Assembly: GCA_001570385.1 (NCBI GenBank)
Contig: BBYL01000044.1
Span: 1-63,206, forward strand
Source: Microtetraspora glauca
GTDB lineage: Bacteria > Actinomycetota > Actinomycetes > Streptosporangiales > Streptosporangiaceae
Reading direction: 5' to 3'
Length of the DNA: 63,206 nt
Part shown: one piece after another, positions 26,320 to 34,418 of the stretch
Position numbering within the stretch: the stretch's first letter is position 1
Layout of the letters: the number at the start of each line of letters is the position of its first letter
Made by a program: the position numbers and the translations under genes
The notes under the pieces: model-generated
Seen by the model: only the letters and a program-made list of their open reading frames with translations
What the model was told of the DNA's origin: nothing
Database searches by the model: none

Positions 26320-27162
26320 GTGCTCACGAAACTGACGACAAAGCCCGACGTGGTCGACCAACTCCCGCCGGCGCCGCGACGGCGACGCTGGCTCGTCCAG
26401 CAGTACCAGCGCAGGGAGCGCTTGGTGTTCGGCGTCTTGATGGTGTGCGCATTGCTCGGCATCTGGCAGGCCGCCGCGAAGCTGGGCTGGGTCAACGAAG
26501 CCTTCACGAGCTCGCCGTCGGCGATCTGGACGACGTCTCTCAAGTATTTCGGCAGCGGCGGGCAAGGGTGGGCCGACCTGTGGGCCAGCGGTCAGGAGTT
26601 CCTATATGGATTCCTCATCTCGGTGCTGCTCGGCGTCCCCGTGGGGCTGTTGATGGGCTGGTATCCCCGCCTGGATGGTCTGCTGAATCCGATCGTGCTG
26701 TTCCTGAACAACATTCCTCGGATCGCCATTGCGCCGCTCTTCGTGATCTGGTTCGGAATCGGGATGCAGTCCAAGCTGTGGGTCATCGTGCTCGGTGCAA
26801 TAGTTCCAATCATCGTCAATGCCCGGGCGGGCGTTGTGACGATCGAACCGTCGCTCATCGCCATGGCACGGTCATACGGCGCCTCGGATTCCCGCGTCCT
26901 CAGAACTGTGGTGCTGCCCGGCTCGGTGCCTGCCATCTGCTCCGGACTGCGGCTCGGCATCGGACATGCGCTCCTCGCCGTCGTGCTGGCGGAGTTCATC
27001 GCGGCGACCGAGGGGTTGGGTTACGTCGTCAACTCCGCGGCTGCAACCTTCAACACGAACGTGCTTTTCGTGGCGGTCCTGGTGATCGCCGCACTCGGCA
27101 TGGCGGTCACCGGACTGCTCACCATTGTCGAGCGCTATTTCCAACGGTGGCGTACCGGCTGA
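26320..27162 (+). CDS. ABC transporter permease (SsuC/TauC-like)
   Basis: 280 residues from a GTG 15 bases after the binding-protein stop. About six membrane helices (first at 37-52), with the BPD-transport-1 EAA-type loop in MARSYGASDSRVLRTVVLPGSVP (about residues 186-208). Matches SsuC/TauC/NrtB permeases. Completes the importer encoded by the two upstream genes. Confidence 0.9.
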   Translation: MLTKLTTKPDVVDQLPPAPRRRRWLVQQYQRRERLVFGVLMVCALLGIWQAAAKLGWVNEAFTSSPSAIWTTSLKYFGSGGQGWADLWASGQEFLYGFLISVLLGVPVGLLMGWYPRLDGLLNPIVLFLNNIPRIAIAPLFVIWFGIGMQSKLWVIVLGAIVPIIVNARAGVVTIEPSLIAMARSYGASDSRVLRTVVLPGSVPAICSGLRLGIGHALLAVVLAEFIAATEGLGYVVNSAAATFNTNVLFVAVLVIAALGMAVTGLLTIVERYFQRWRTG

Positions 27163-27429
27163 CCCTCGTTCATTTGGCCGATAAGTGAGGTGGCATCACC
27201 TCCGCACGGGGCCTTCCGGTGATCGGGGCCCAAGGCCTCATCTCTGCTGGACCGCCGACGGGGAGGGCCGGTCCAGCGAGGGCGAGCATCTGCATCCAGG
27301 CGATGTTATGGGCCTCTTCGATCTTGACGGGGAAATGCCTGGCATGCCTGACAAGCAGAAGCCCGTTACCCCACGACTGAGCGTTTTCCGTGCGCCCACC
27401 AGAGCAGCGAGGTGAAGCCGTGACGTAGC

Positions 27430-27720
27430 GGCTGATCTTGCTGTTCGTAAGCTCGTCGTCGCTTGCCGGTGGAAGTCCGGCCCGGGTAGCTGCCAGGAGG
27501 CCCGGTAGCAGGCTGGCGGTCTTGTCTGGAAACGGGCGGGGCGAAGCCCAGCGTCAAAGGCCCTTGAAGGGGGAGCGACGGTGCGGTTCGTAGCGTGAAG
27601 CGAAGCCTGCGGCGTCGTTACTCATCCGTCCGTGGGGACGGGACGAGGGAGTGCCGAGCCTCTCGGAATCGGGGCGAAGGCCATGGAAACGGTGAAGAGC
27701 CTGGAAGCGGTGTCGACGAC
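27430..27720 (+). ncRNA. Possible group II intron RNA remnant (5' domains)
   Basis: A non-coding G-rich stretch with CGGTGGAAGTCCGGC near 27467, CCCGGTAGCAGGCTGGC and GTCTGGAAACGGGCGGGG resembles the domain I region of bacterial group II introns (the GGTGAAAGTCC motif), but no intron-encoded reverse transcriptase or domain V was found downstream. It ends where ISL3-like sequence begins. It may equally be part of another element's untranslated region. Confidence 0.35.
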
Positions 27721-27793
27721 ACGTGAAAACGGGCTCTGGTACAAATTTCGTGATCTTCCGGCGGCCGGCGGCCAGCCTTGCTGATCATGCTGA

Positions 27794-27930
27794 GTGACGA
27801 TCTCGGAGTTGCTCGCGGTTCTCTTCCCCCACCTGGCCTGCCTGCAGATCGACCAGCTGTACCGGTCGGGCAGGTCAGTACGGATCCGGGGCAGAACCCT
27901 GTACCGCTTCAAAAGTCGTCGTAGGGCGTG
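27794..27930 (+). pseudogene. ISL3-family transposase, N-terminal remnant
   Basis: The frame reads ISELLAVLFPHLACLQIDQL then YRSGRSVRIRGRT, which matches the start of ISL3-type transposases. Homology ends before the CxxC zinc-binding motif, and the sequence passes directly into the integrase-core IS copy that follows. A left terminal repeat may lie near 27731 (GGCTCTGGTACAAATTTCGT), as ISL3 ends often begin GGCTCT. Confidence 0.5.
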
Positions 27931-27954
27931 TGACCTGCGGGTCGACCGAGGCGG

Positions 27955-28683
27955 CGGTGCAGGGCAAGATCAGTCTCTGTGCCTCTCCGTCTCCTGTATC
28001 TGATCACGGTTCGGTTGTTCGGCTGGCTGGCGCTACTGGGCCGAAGTGAGACGGCCAAGAATGTCGAGATCATGGCGCTCAGGCATGAGGTGGCGGTGCT
28101 GCGGCGTCAGGTAGCCCGGCCGAGACCGGACTGGGCCGATCGGGCGATCTGGCCGCGCTGGCGCGGTTCTTACCATCCGTCCTGCGCGCTCACCTTCTGG
28201 TCACGCCCGGCACGCTGCTGGCCTGGCACCGCAGCCTGGTCCGACACGCTTGGACGTATCCGAACCGGCCCGGCCGCCCGAGGACGAGCAAGGAGATCCG
28301 GAACGTGGCGGTGCGCCTGGCGCGGGAGAACCCGGCCTGGGGGTACCGCAGGGTGCACGGCGGGCTCGTCCGGCTCGGCTACGAGGTCTGCGAAGTAACC
28401 GTACGGCGGATCCTCCGGAGCCGACGGTTCGGCCCGGTTCCCCGAAACGTCGACACCTCCTGGCGGACGTTCCTGCGCGCCCAGGCAAAAGGCCTGTTGG
28501 CATGCGATTTCTTCCATGTTGACACGATCTTCTTGAAGCGCCTGTATGTAATGTTCGTCATGGAGGTCGCCACTCGGCGCGTGCACATCCTGGGTGTGAC
28601 CGCGAACCCCACCGGCAGCTGGACGGCTCAGCAGGCCCGCAACCTGCTCATGGATCTGGGTGAGCGGGTCGGCTCGTTCTTGG
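27955..28683 (+). pseudogene. Integrase-core transposase, frameshifted and truncated copy
   Basis: Related to the intact transposase at 872-1954: LRLLYLITVRLFGWLALLGR and VEIMALRHEVAVLRRQ are in frame 1, then a shift near 28150 leads to RLARENPAWGYRRVHGGLV, ACDFFHVDTIFLKRLYV and QQARNLLMDLGERVGSF in another frame. It breaks off at about 28683, before the second catalytic Asp, precisely where a glycosyltransferase gene fragment begins on the opposite strand. Inactive. Confidence 0.75.
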
Positions 28684-29240
28684 TGGGGTCGGTGCGGCCG
28701 ATCGTGAGGACGATCGGCCGGTCCAGAGGGATGCCGAATGAAGCAGCGATCCCGGCGGCTGAGGGTACCGGCATGGGCTGAAGGTCCTCGGCAGTCAGAT
28801 CGAGCGATGACCGCCAAGGGAGGAGCCGGGCCCGGTCGAGCCCGTAGTCGGTGACCAGGTGCCGGGTCAGGTAGTCGCCGATGTCGGCGACGTACACGTC
28901 CGGGTGGGTGGCGGCGGCCAGGGCGTGATGTTCCCACGCGAGCCGGCCCGGGTTCGGGGTGGGGCGGTCGTGGATGTGCGCGGTGCCGTACAGCGTCGTC
29001 AGGATCCTGACCACCGTTGTGTGGGAGGAGCGGTCGTGGTAGGCGGCGCCGGTCCCAGCGAAGGGGGTGTCGACGGCGATGACTGCGACCTGGTCGAAGG
29101 CATAGGCCAGGGCAGGTGCCGTCGACGAGTTCGTTCCATCGGTTCGACAAGGCGCTGAGCAGCGTCTGTGTTTGGCGGCCGATGCCGTTGGTGCAGTTGG
29201 CGACGCCGTTGAAGGTGCAGTAGAGCAGCGCGCTGCGCAT
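28684..29240 (-). pseudogene. Glycosyltransferase (GT4-like), interrupted
   Basis: Starts at the ATG of MRSALLYCTFNGVANCTNGI (29240) and reads GRQTQTLLSAL. After about residue 40 the frame shifts near 29120 and continues as AYAFDQVAVIAVDTPFAGTG, then HPDVYVADIGDYLTRHLV and PIVLTIGRTDPTKN, the start of the GT-B donor-binding domain. The gene stops there because the insertion sequence joins at 28683. So it has at least one frameshift and lacks the C-terminal catalytic half. It lies 14 bases downstream of a reverse-transcriptase-like fragment, suggesting a former operon. Confidence 0.55.
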
Positions 29241-29253
29241 CACATCTCCAGGT

Positions 29254-29460
29254 GTTATCCGGCGCGGTACAGGTCTTCGGGGTTGGGCCGCCACACCTTC
29301 GACTTGCCCGCGTTCGGCGCGAGACCGCAGACAGCCAGAGCAGCGGTGATGCGGTTGGCGGATTGCTCGGCGGCTCGCCTACTGGTGCAGAACGCCGTGT
29401 AGTTGTCGGTCAGCCGCACCAGGTGCAGGCCGGGGAGCTGGTCGTCGACCCGGGTCAGAA
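29254..29460 (-). pseudogene. Reverse-transcriptase-like C-terminal fragment
   Basis: About 68 codons ending at a TAA: TRVDDQLPGLHLVRLTDNYT, then AFCTSRRAAEQSANRITAAL and GLAPNAGKSKVW. This fits the RVT_1 pattern around the catalytic motif and the following helix (R-x-x-D-D-x ... GL-x-x-N-x-x-K-[ST]), with LTDN in place of the usual YADD. Upstream of about 29460 the homology is cut by the junction with the recombinase gene, so only the tail remains. Assignment rests on pattern resemblance alone. Confidence 0.4.
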
Positions 29461-29491
29461 GGACACCAAGGAGCTACCTCCGATCGAGGAG

Positions 29492-30733
29492 GTGCGGAGG
29501 AAGGTCCGCACCCGACAGGACCTCAACCAGACGGTCACCGTCGCAGAGTGGATGGCCGAGTTCCTCAAACGCAAGCGGAAGATCGACCCGACCACCCGGC
29601 GGTCGTATGAGGCGCACATCCGGCTCTACTTCGTCCCCTACCTCGGGGACATCCGGTTGGACCGGCTGCGGGTCTCCGATATCGGGGGCATGTTCGACGC
29701 CATCGAGGAGTTCAACGACATCATCGCCACCGCCCGCGCCAGCGACGACCCGGCACGAAGGGCGAAGGTGAAGTACCGGCGGCCGGTCGGCCCGGCCACG
29801 ATGCACCGCATCCGCGCCACCCTCCGCCACGCATTGAACGTGGCGATCAAGCAGGACCGGCTGATCGACTTCAACCCCGCCGCCGTGGTCGAACTCCCCG
29901 ACGCCAAACCGCCCAAGGCTCTGGTGTGGACGGATGAGCGTGTCGCCGGATGGAACGCTGACTTCCAACGGCAGCTCACTGCCGAACGAGCACGGCGCGG
30001 TAAGCGGCCCTTCAACACCGTCGGTGTCTACGTGTCCACGCCGCGCCCATCGCCGGTCATGGTGTGGACCCCGGCACAGACCTCGGCGTTCCTCGCTCAG
30101 GCGAGCGCGCATCGGTTGTATGCGCTGTATCGGCTGATCGCCCTGCGCGGCCTACGTCGCGGGGAGGCGGTCGGCCTGCGCTGGAAGGACGTCGATCTGA
30201 AGGCGGGGACGGCGGGGGTGCATTGGCAGATCACCCAACTCAGCTGGCAGCCGATCCAGGGCAGGCCGAAGACCGAGGCCAGCGACCGCACCATCGCCCT
30301 GGACGAGGAAACCATCCAGGTCCTACGCGCCCACCGCAAACGCCAGGCGGCGGAACAACTGGCAGCGGGCAAGGCGTGGGCCGACAGCGGGTTCGTGTTC
30401 ACCGACGAACTCGGGCAGCCGTTGCATCCGCAGCACCTCAGCGACCAGTTCCACCTGATCGCATCCCGGGCAGGTCTGCCGCCCGTCCGGCTGCATGATC
30501 TACGCCATGGTGCCGCCTCGCTCATGCTCGCCGCAGGGGTGGAGCTGAAGGTGGTCCAGGAAACCCTCGGGCACGTCTCGTCCACATTCACCCGCGACAC
30601 CTACACCAGCGTCTATCCCGAGGTCGCCCGAGCCGCCGCCGAATCCACCGCCGCGATGATCACCGCGCCGGTGGCGGGGCGCGAAGGGCGGCTGGTCAGC
30701 CTGAGCGATAGGACCGGCAAAGCGCTGAACTGA
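29492..30733 (+). CDS. Tyrosine recombinase/integrase, N-terminal arm-binding domain missing
   Basis: About 413 residues from an internal GTG. The SAM-like core-binding domain (TVAEWMAEFLKRKRKI, TTRRSYEAHIRLY) and the catalytic domain are complete: Arg in LRGLRRGEAVGLRW, H-x-x-R in LHDLRHGAASL, His in LGHVSS and Tyr in TRDTYTSVY. The usual N-terminal AP2-like domain is absent; the open frame extends to 29252 but that part is antisense to the RT-like fragment. Probably truncated by the rearrangement and inactive or altered. It is unlike the AICE integrase at 42249 and seems to belong to a second element at the same tRNA site. Confidence 0.8.
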   Translation: MRRKVRTRQDLNQTVTVAEWMAEFLKRKRKIDPTTRRSYEAHIRLYFVPYLGDIRLDRLRVSDIGGMFDAIEEFNDIIATARASDDPARRAKVKYRRPVGPATMHRIRATLRHALNVAIKQDRLIDFNPAAVVELPDAKPPKALVWTDERVAGWNADFQRQLTAERARRGKRPFNTVGVYVSTPRPSPVMVWTPAQTSAFLAQASAHRLYALYRLIALRGLRRGEAVGLRWKDVDLKAGTAGVHWQITQLSWQPIQGRPKTEASDRTIALDEETIQVLRAHRKRQAAEQLAAGKAWADSGFVFTDELGQPLHPQHLSDQFHLIASRAGLPPVRLHDLRHGAASLMLAAGVELKVVQETLGHVSSTFTRDTYTSVYPEVARAAAESTAAMITAPVAGREGRLVSLSDRTGKALN

Positions 30734-30743
30734 CCAATGGTTG

Positions 30744-30778
30744 AGAAGGGCTCGCTTGATCTCAGGCGGGCCCCTTCT
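30744..30778 (+). terminator. Hairpin terminator after the truncated recombinase
   Basis: AGAAGGGCTCGC and GCGGGCCCCTTCT form a stem with a short loop and are followed by TT, 11 bases after the recombinase stop. Good candidate for an intrinsic terminator. Confidence 0.55.
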
Positions 30779-31000
30779 TTGTGTTCATTCGTCTCACCGG
30801 CAAGCTGCTCCGCGTGGTCACTTTGCGGCTGAGTGGGCGCTTTTGGCTACTTCGCCGGGCGGGGCGGAAGAACGTACTCAGGAAGAGGAAGAACCTCATC
30901 GCGGAGGGTGATCTGCTGCGCGCTGTCGTCGGTGCCGGCGCGGTGCGGCGTCATGATGGGATCCCACCTGCTCTTACCGAGTGATGAGGGTCGAGTCCCG

Positions 31001-31405
31001 ATGGATGACCTGATCGCGTTCCTGCGTGCTCGTATCGCCGAGGCCGAAAAGATCGCCGGCCGGTGTGAGCCGGGGCATTGGTTCTCCGCCCGTACAGCGG
31101 ACGATCCGGAGTCTTTCACCCGGCCGGGTGTGTACGGCCGTGTCTACATGGAGGTGCGTGACTGTGAGCAGCCGCAGATCGCGGCGAGTGTGAACGTGCG
31201 GTGTGAGCGGCACATCGTGCACAACGACCCCGCCCGGGTACTCAACGACATCGCCGCCAAGAAGGACCGTCTCACATACCTGGCTCATGTTGTCAGCGGG
31301 AGCTGGGCGGATGTGGGGGAGCACGCCCAGGCGGAGCATCTCCTCCGTTTGGAGGCTGTCGCCTATGACTGGCATTCGGACTACCTCCCCGAGTGGCGGG
31401 ACTGA
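31001..31405 (+). CDS. DUF6221 family protein
   Basis: 134 residues from MDDLIAFLRARIAEAEKIA, with the family's central HIVHNDPARVLNDIAAKKDR segment and C-terminal Y-x-x-HPDY-like tail (DWHSDYLPEW). DUF6221 proteins are common in actinomycete prophage and integrative-element contexts and have no known function. It lies between the truncated recombinase and the tRNA-derived att fragment. Confidence 0.8.
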   Translation: MDDLIAFLRARIAEAEKIAGRCEPGHWFSARTADDPESFTRPGVYGRVYMEVRDCEQPQIAASVNVRCERHIVHNDPARVLNDIAAKKDRLTYLAHVVSGSWADVGEHAQAEHLLRLEAVAYDWHSDYLPEWRD

Positions 31406-31924
31406 GCGCCCGATCTGGATTGCCGGCCAGAGGGGCCATCCTCGGTGGCGCTGTCCGTGGCACCGCGGCCGGCCGGGCCATCGCTGCCCGGTGTCAGGGG
31501 AGTCGTGGTCGTCGTCCATCGGCATTGGCCGATCGGTCCTCGGCCGGGACGCAGTGCGCAGGCCCCGCAGAACACAGCGGAGTGCCTGCGGGGGGCTTGC
31601 TGGTGAAGTGGTCCGACCAGCGGAGTATTCGTCCGCTGGTATGACGGCGCGAGTTTTCGCCCGGAGTCGGCCGAGGGCAGGGGGAGCATTCTTGGTCATT
31701 GGCAGGGCGGAGTCTGAAGCTTCGGGCCTGAGGGGTGTTCGTACGTGGTCTTCTCTTGATCGTCTTTGAGATCTGACCTGACGAAGGCCACCTAAACGAT
31801 CTACCGTGTGCCCGAACCGTGCCCAAGAGCAGCCAACGAGCGACCCATCGGCCGTCTTCTACTCGCTCCAAGATCGAAGCGAATCGAGAAACCGCAGGTC
31901 AGGGGGCATATTTATAAGTAGGGC
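31406..31924. other. Gene-poor stretch before the att site
   Basis: I see no credible gene. Its last 50 bases (GAGAAACCGCAGGT, GGGGCATATTTA) resemble the sequence at the same place beside the intact tRNA at 43.84-43.88 kb (GAGAAGCCGCAGGT, GGGCATATTCA), so the repeat extends imperfectly beyond the 33-bp core. Confidence 0.45.
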
Positions 31925-31957
31925 GGGACTTGAACCCACGACCCACGGATTATGAGT
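31925..31957 (-). repeat. att copy: 33-bp fragment of the tRNA(CAU) gene
   Basis: Identical over 33 bp to 43889-43921, which is the anticodon-arm to T-arm part of the intact tRNA gene. Here the sequence breaks off right after the anticodon region (GATTATGAGT then GGG), and the acceptor end lacks four bases (TGGG) present at the intact gene. It is therefore an attachment-site remnant, not a tRNA gene. It marks the left end of the 12-kb integrative element. Confidence 0.8.
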
Positions 31958-32545
31958 GGGATTGATCTTGATGGGGGAGTGGGCTCCTGACCTGCGGCCC
32001 GGCGCTGCGTCGATCATCTTCCAACGGCGGCGTTCCGCGTATGTGCCGGATCTTGAAATGCGCGCCCGCGCACGCCTCGCCCGGCTGATCTTCCCGTCTG
32101 CCTCGACCCACCGCGAAGCGGCAGCGGGCCGGCGCCGGAGGTGCAAGCCCGTCTTCGCGTGTACGCGAGCCGGTCGCCGTTCCTCGCTCATCGGACGCCA
32201 ACGGTCACCGACGGGCTTGAGCCGTAGGAGTCGGTCTGCTGGGCTTGCCTGGGTCGCGGCGGGCGGGACGATCAGGCTTCCGCCTCAGCCAGCTACGGTC
32301 CGGCTCATGCTTGGGCGGTCATCCCGGAGCCGAGGCCCCCGCCGGAGGCATATGTGGCATTCAATCAGGCTGGCGGTCCTGCGATTATGGTTGGCTGCTC
32401 GACTCGGACCGTCGGTCCCCAGCCCTGTAGAGAGACCAACCACCGCCACGCGATGGTTTCCAAGGGGACCGAGGTTGCAGATCAAGGTTGGAGATCGAGG
32501 TCGTGACGTGCGATCATCGGCTCATGACGTTGATCAGAAAGGCCC
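31958..32545. other. Left-end region of the AICE without clear genes
   Basis: Open frames are present in several phases but none has recognisable protein-like sequence; some are only translations of the tRNA-like repeat. No strong hairpin was noticed. It may hold the element's origin or clt region, but nothing in the sequence proves this. Confidence 0.35.
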
Positions 32546-33115
32546 ATGCCGCGTAGGCGCCCCTCCCAGGTCCGTACGCGAAAATTGATGTGCGGAACCC
32601 ACAGAGCCTCGATTCATCAGGTCCCCGGTCTCGGCCCCGTGCCTATGGCCGCAGTGATTGAGCTGGAACATACCCGAATTTGGCCAGCTGGTCTGGTGGC
32701 TGCAGCGTTACGGGCCTGGACGCGGGACGTGGTTTGCGGCATCGCTACTCAACTCATGTCTGCATGCACATGTCCGGGGTGCCAGGAAGACGATCCGCGC
32801 GGGGATCTCGAACAGGCGCTTGTCGCGTTGCCACGGTGGGCCGAGCCTTATCTCTACAGTTTGGTACTTCCGCTCGACAGAAGCTTTCTCGCTCAGACGC
32901 TTCCGGATCCCCTCGCCTCACCTGATTGGCCATGGTGGCGGCGGCGACTACGCCCGACTTTCGCAGACACACGGGCCGAGCGGGCGGCGTGGCGGCGGCA
33001 CAGCGAAGCTCTAGGAGCTCTACAAGGGATGCGAAACAGCGCCGCCGCGCTCCGGTACGGCACTGCGAATCGTGGTCGGGCGGTTATGCCGCCCGTGTGG
33101 CGGGGGCACGTGTGA
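32546..33115 (+). CDS. Conserved hypothetical protein of the AICE, 189 aa
   Basis: Starts at an ATG preceded by AGAAAGG. The middle part has protein-like features: CPGCQEDDPRGDLEQALVAL, a leucine-rich helix PYLYSLVLPLDRSFLAQTLP and a tryptophan-rich SPDWPWWRRRLRP. The pattern of a small acidic N-terminal half followed by a W-W-R-R-R motif recalls hypothetical proteins of actinomycete genomes, but I cannot name a family. A start at 32645 (MAAVIELEHTR) is an alternative. Confidence 0.5.
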   Translation: MPRRRPSQVRTRKLMCGTHRASIHQVPGLGPVPMAAVIELEHTRIWPAGLVAAALRAWTRDVVCGIATQLMSACTCPGCQEDDPRGDLEQALVALPRWAEPYLYSLVLPLDRSFLAQTLPDPLASPDWPWWRRRLRPTFADTRAERAAWRRHSEALGALQGMRNSAAALRYGTANRGRAVMPPVWRGHV

Positions 33116-33334
33116 GATCTGACGGTGTTCCCGCAGGCGGCCCGAGCTGCCGGCGGCTGGGACCGGCCCCCAGGCCGCATGCCCGGCCGCCGAGCGGGCG
33201 TAGGGCCGCGAGGCGGCGCGGAGCGCCGCCCTTGATTCCTACAAGAACAAATCGGCAACTGGCGGCGCGACTCAAGAGTAAGTACGCTGCTTGCACCCAG
33301 AGTAACATTTCTAATATCGGGCTGGGAGGATTCC

Positions 33335-33880
33335 GTGCTTCGGCGGGCCGAAAACCTAGGACTAACCTTCACTCCCGGATTCTTCACGCGCAAGGGCTGG
33401 CTGATTGTCAACATTGGCCGCAACTCATACAGAGTGCGGAAAATCCATCAAGATCAGTTCAATCAGGCCATAAATCAGCAACGCGCTTTTCCGGTCTTCG
33501 TTATCCGTGTCGGCGAACGGTCATATTGGCACTTTCAAGATCGATTCTACTGGGATAATGACGGCCTTAGCGCTGAGCAGGTTCATGCGCTTCTTGTGAC
33601 AAGACAGCAGCGAGAGAATCAGCGAATCGACCGCGCCATGGCCATGGTCGCGATGGGGCAACAGCCCCGATCCCAGCAGCGGGGCTCAATACCGGATGAC
33701 GTCAAGCAGTTTGTTTGGACTCGTGACCAGGGGCGATGTCGCCATTGCGGAAGCACAGCCGAGCTGCAGTTTGATCATGTTATTCCAATATCTATGGGCG
33801 GGAGCAGCGCCCCGGAAAATTTGCAAATATTATGCGGTCCCTGCAATCGCAGAAAGAGCTCTGGTCTCACAATCCGGTAG
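33335..33880 (+). CDS. HNH endonuclease
   Basis: 181 residues from a GTG with GGGAGG 5 bases upstream. The C-terminal HNH domain is complete: CRHCG (about 128-132), the catalytic FDHVIPISMGG, N in APENLQILC and the second zinc pair CGPCNRRK. The N-terminal half (FTPGFFTRKGWLIVNIGRNS) has no known domain. Its base composition is clearly more A/T-rich than the neighbours, suggesting recent acquisition from another source. It converges on the flavoprotein gene with a 14-base overlap. Confidence 0.85.
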   Translation: MLRRAENLGLTFTPGFFTRKGWLIVNIGRNSYRVRKIHQDQFNQAINQQRAFPVFVIRVGERSYWHFQDRFYWDNDGLSAEQVHALLVTRQQRENQRIDRAMAMVAMGQQPRSQQRGSIPDDVKQFVWTRDQGRCRHCGSTAELQFDHVIPISMGGSSAPENLQILCGPCNRRKSSGLTIR

Positions 33881-34418
33881 TCGCGCTTCGCTGAACCTCC
33901 ACAATAGCGAGATGCCAGGGATAGGTGTCGATCACATCGGCTCCGGTGCTCGGGGCGTGGGGCTCGAATTGGCCGGGGCCTAGGAGGACGTGAACGCCTT
34001 CGGCGCGAAGGGTCTCTACGCTGCGGCGGAATGGCTCGCGTGAGGCAAGGGCACTGTTCACGAAGGGCAGGACGACGACGGGGATACCCAGACCGGGCGC
34101 TTCGGCGAGAAGGCCCAGGGCGTAGGTGTCGCAGATGCCTTGGGCGAACTTGTTGATGGTGTTGTAGGTGGCCGGGGCGACGATGATGGCGTCTGCCCTC
34201 GGCGACTTGGGTTCGCCGGGTTTGCGGTACTGGCTGCGGATGGGGCGGCTGGTCAGCTTCTCTAGCTCGGGCACGTCGATGAAGTCGAGTGCGGACGGGG
34301 TGGCGATGACCTGGACCGTCCAACCATCCTCCTGAGCCATCGTCACGAGGCGGCCGACGTCGCTGGCCGGTCCTGCGGCGCACACGATCACGTAGAGGAC
34401 CTTGCCGGGTTCGGTCAC
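33867..34418 (-). CDS. Flavoprotein (phosphopantothenoylcysteine decarboxylase-like fold)
   Basis: 183 residues with a Rossmann-like flavoprotein fold: VLYVIVCAAGPASDVGRLV at the N-terminus and ADAIIVAPATYNTINKFAQG (about 97-116), the PASANT-like FMN-binding loop of HFCD proteins, then GIPVVVLPFVNSALA. It overlaps the preceding regulator gene by four bases (ATGA), so the two are one transcript. Such flavoprotein/XRE pairs recur in actinomycete integrative elements; function unproven. Confidence 0.85.
   Translation of the reverse strand: MTEPGKVLYVIVCAAGPASDVGRLVTMAQEDGWTVQVIATPSALDFIDVPELEKLTSRPIRSQYRKPGEPKSPRADAIIVAPATYNTINKFAQGICDTYALGLLAEAPGLGIPVVVLPFVNSALASREPFRRSVETLRAEGVHVLLGPGQFEPHAPSTGADVIDTYPWHLAIVEVQRSATTGL

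Noticed and set aside
30833..31000. Longer N-terminus for the DUF6221 protein
   Set aside because: Family homology begins at the ATG at 31001, and the upstream codons contain no recognisable sequence.
31859..32191. Small frames across the att repeat, including VVGSSPAL-like peptide
   Set aside because: That peptide is the familiar artificial translation of a tRNA T-arm; the region is an att fragment, not a gene.
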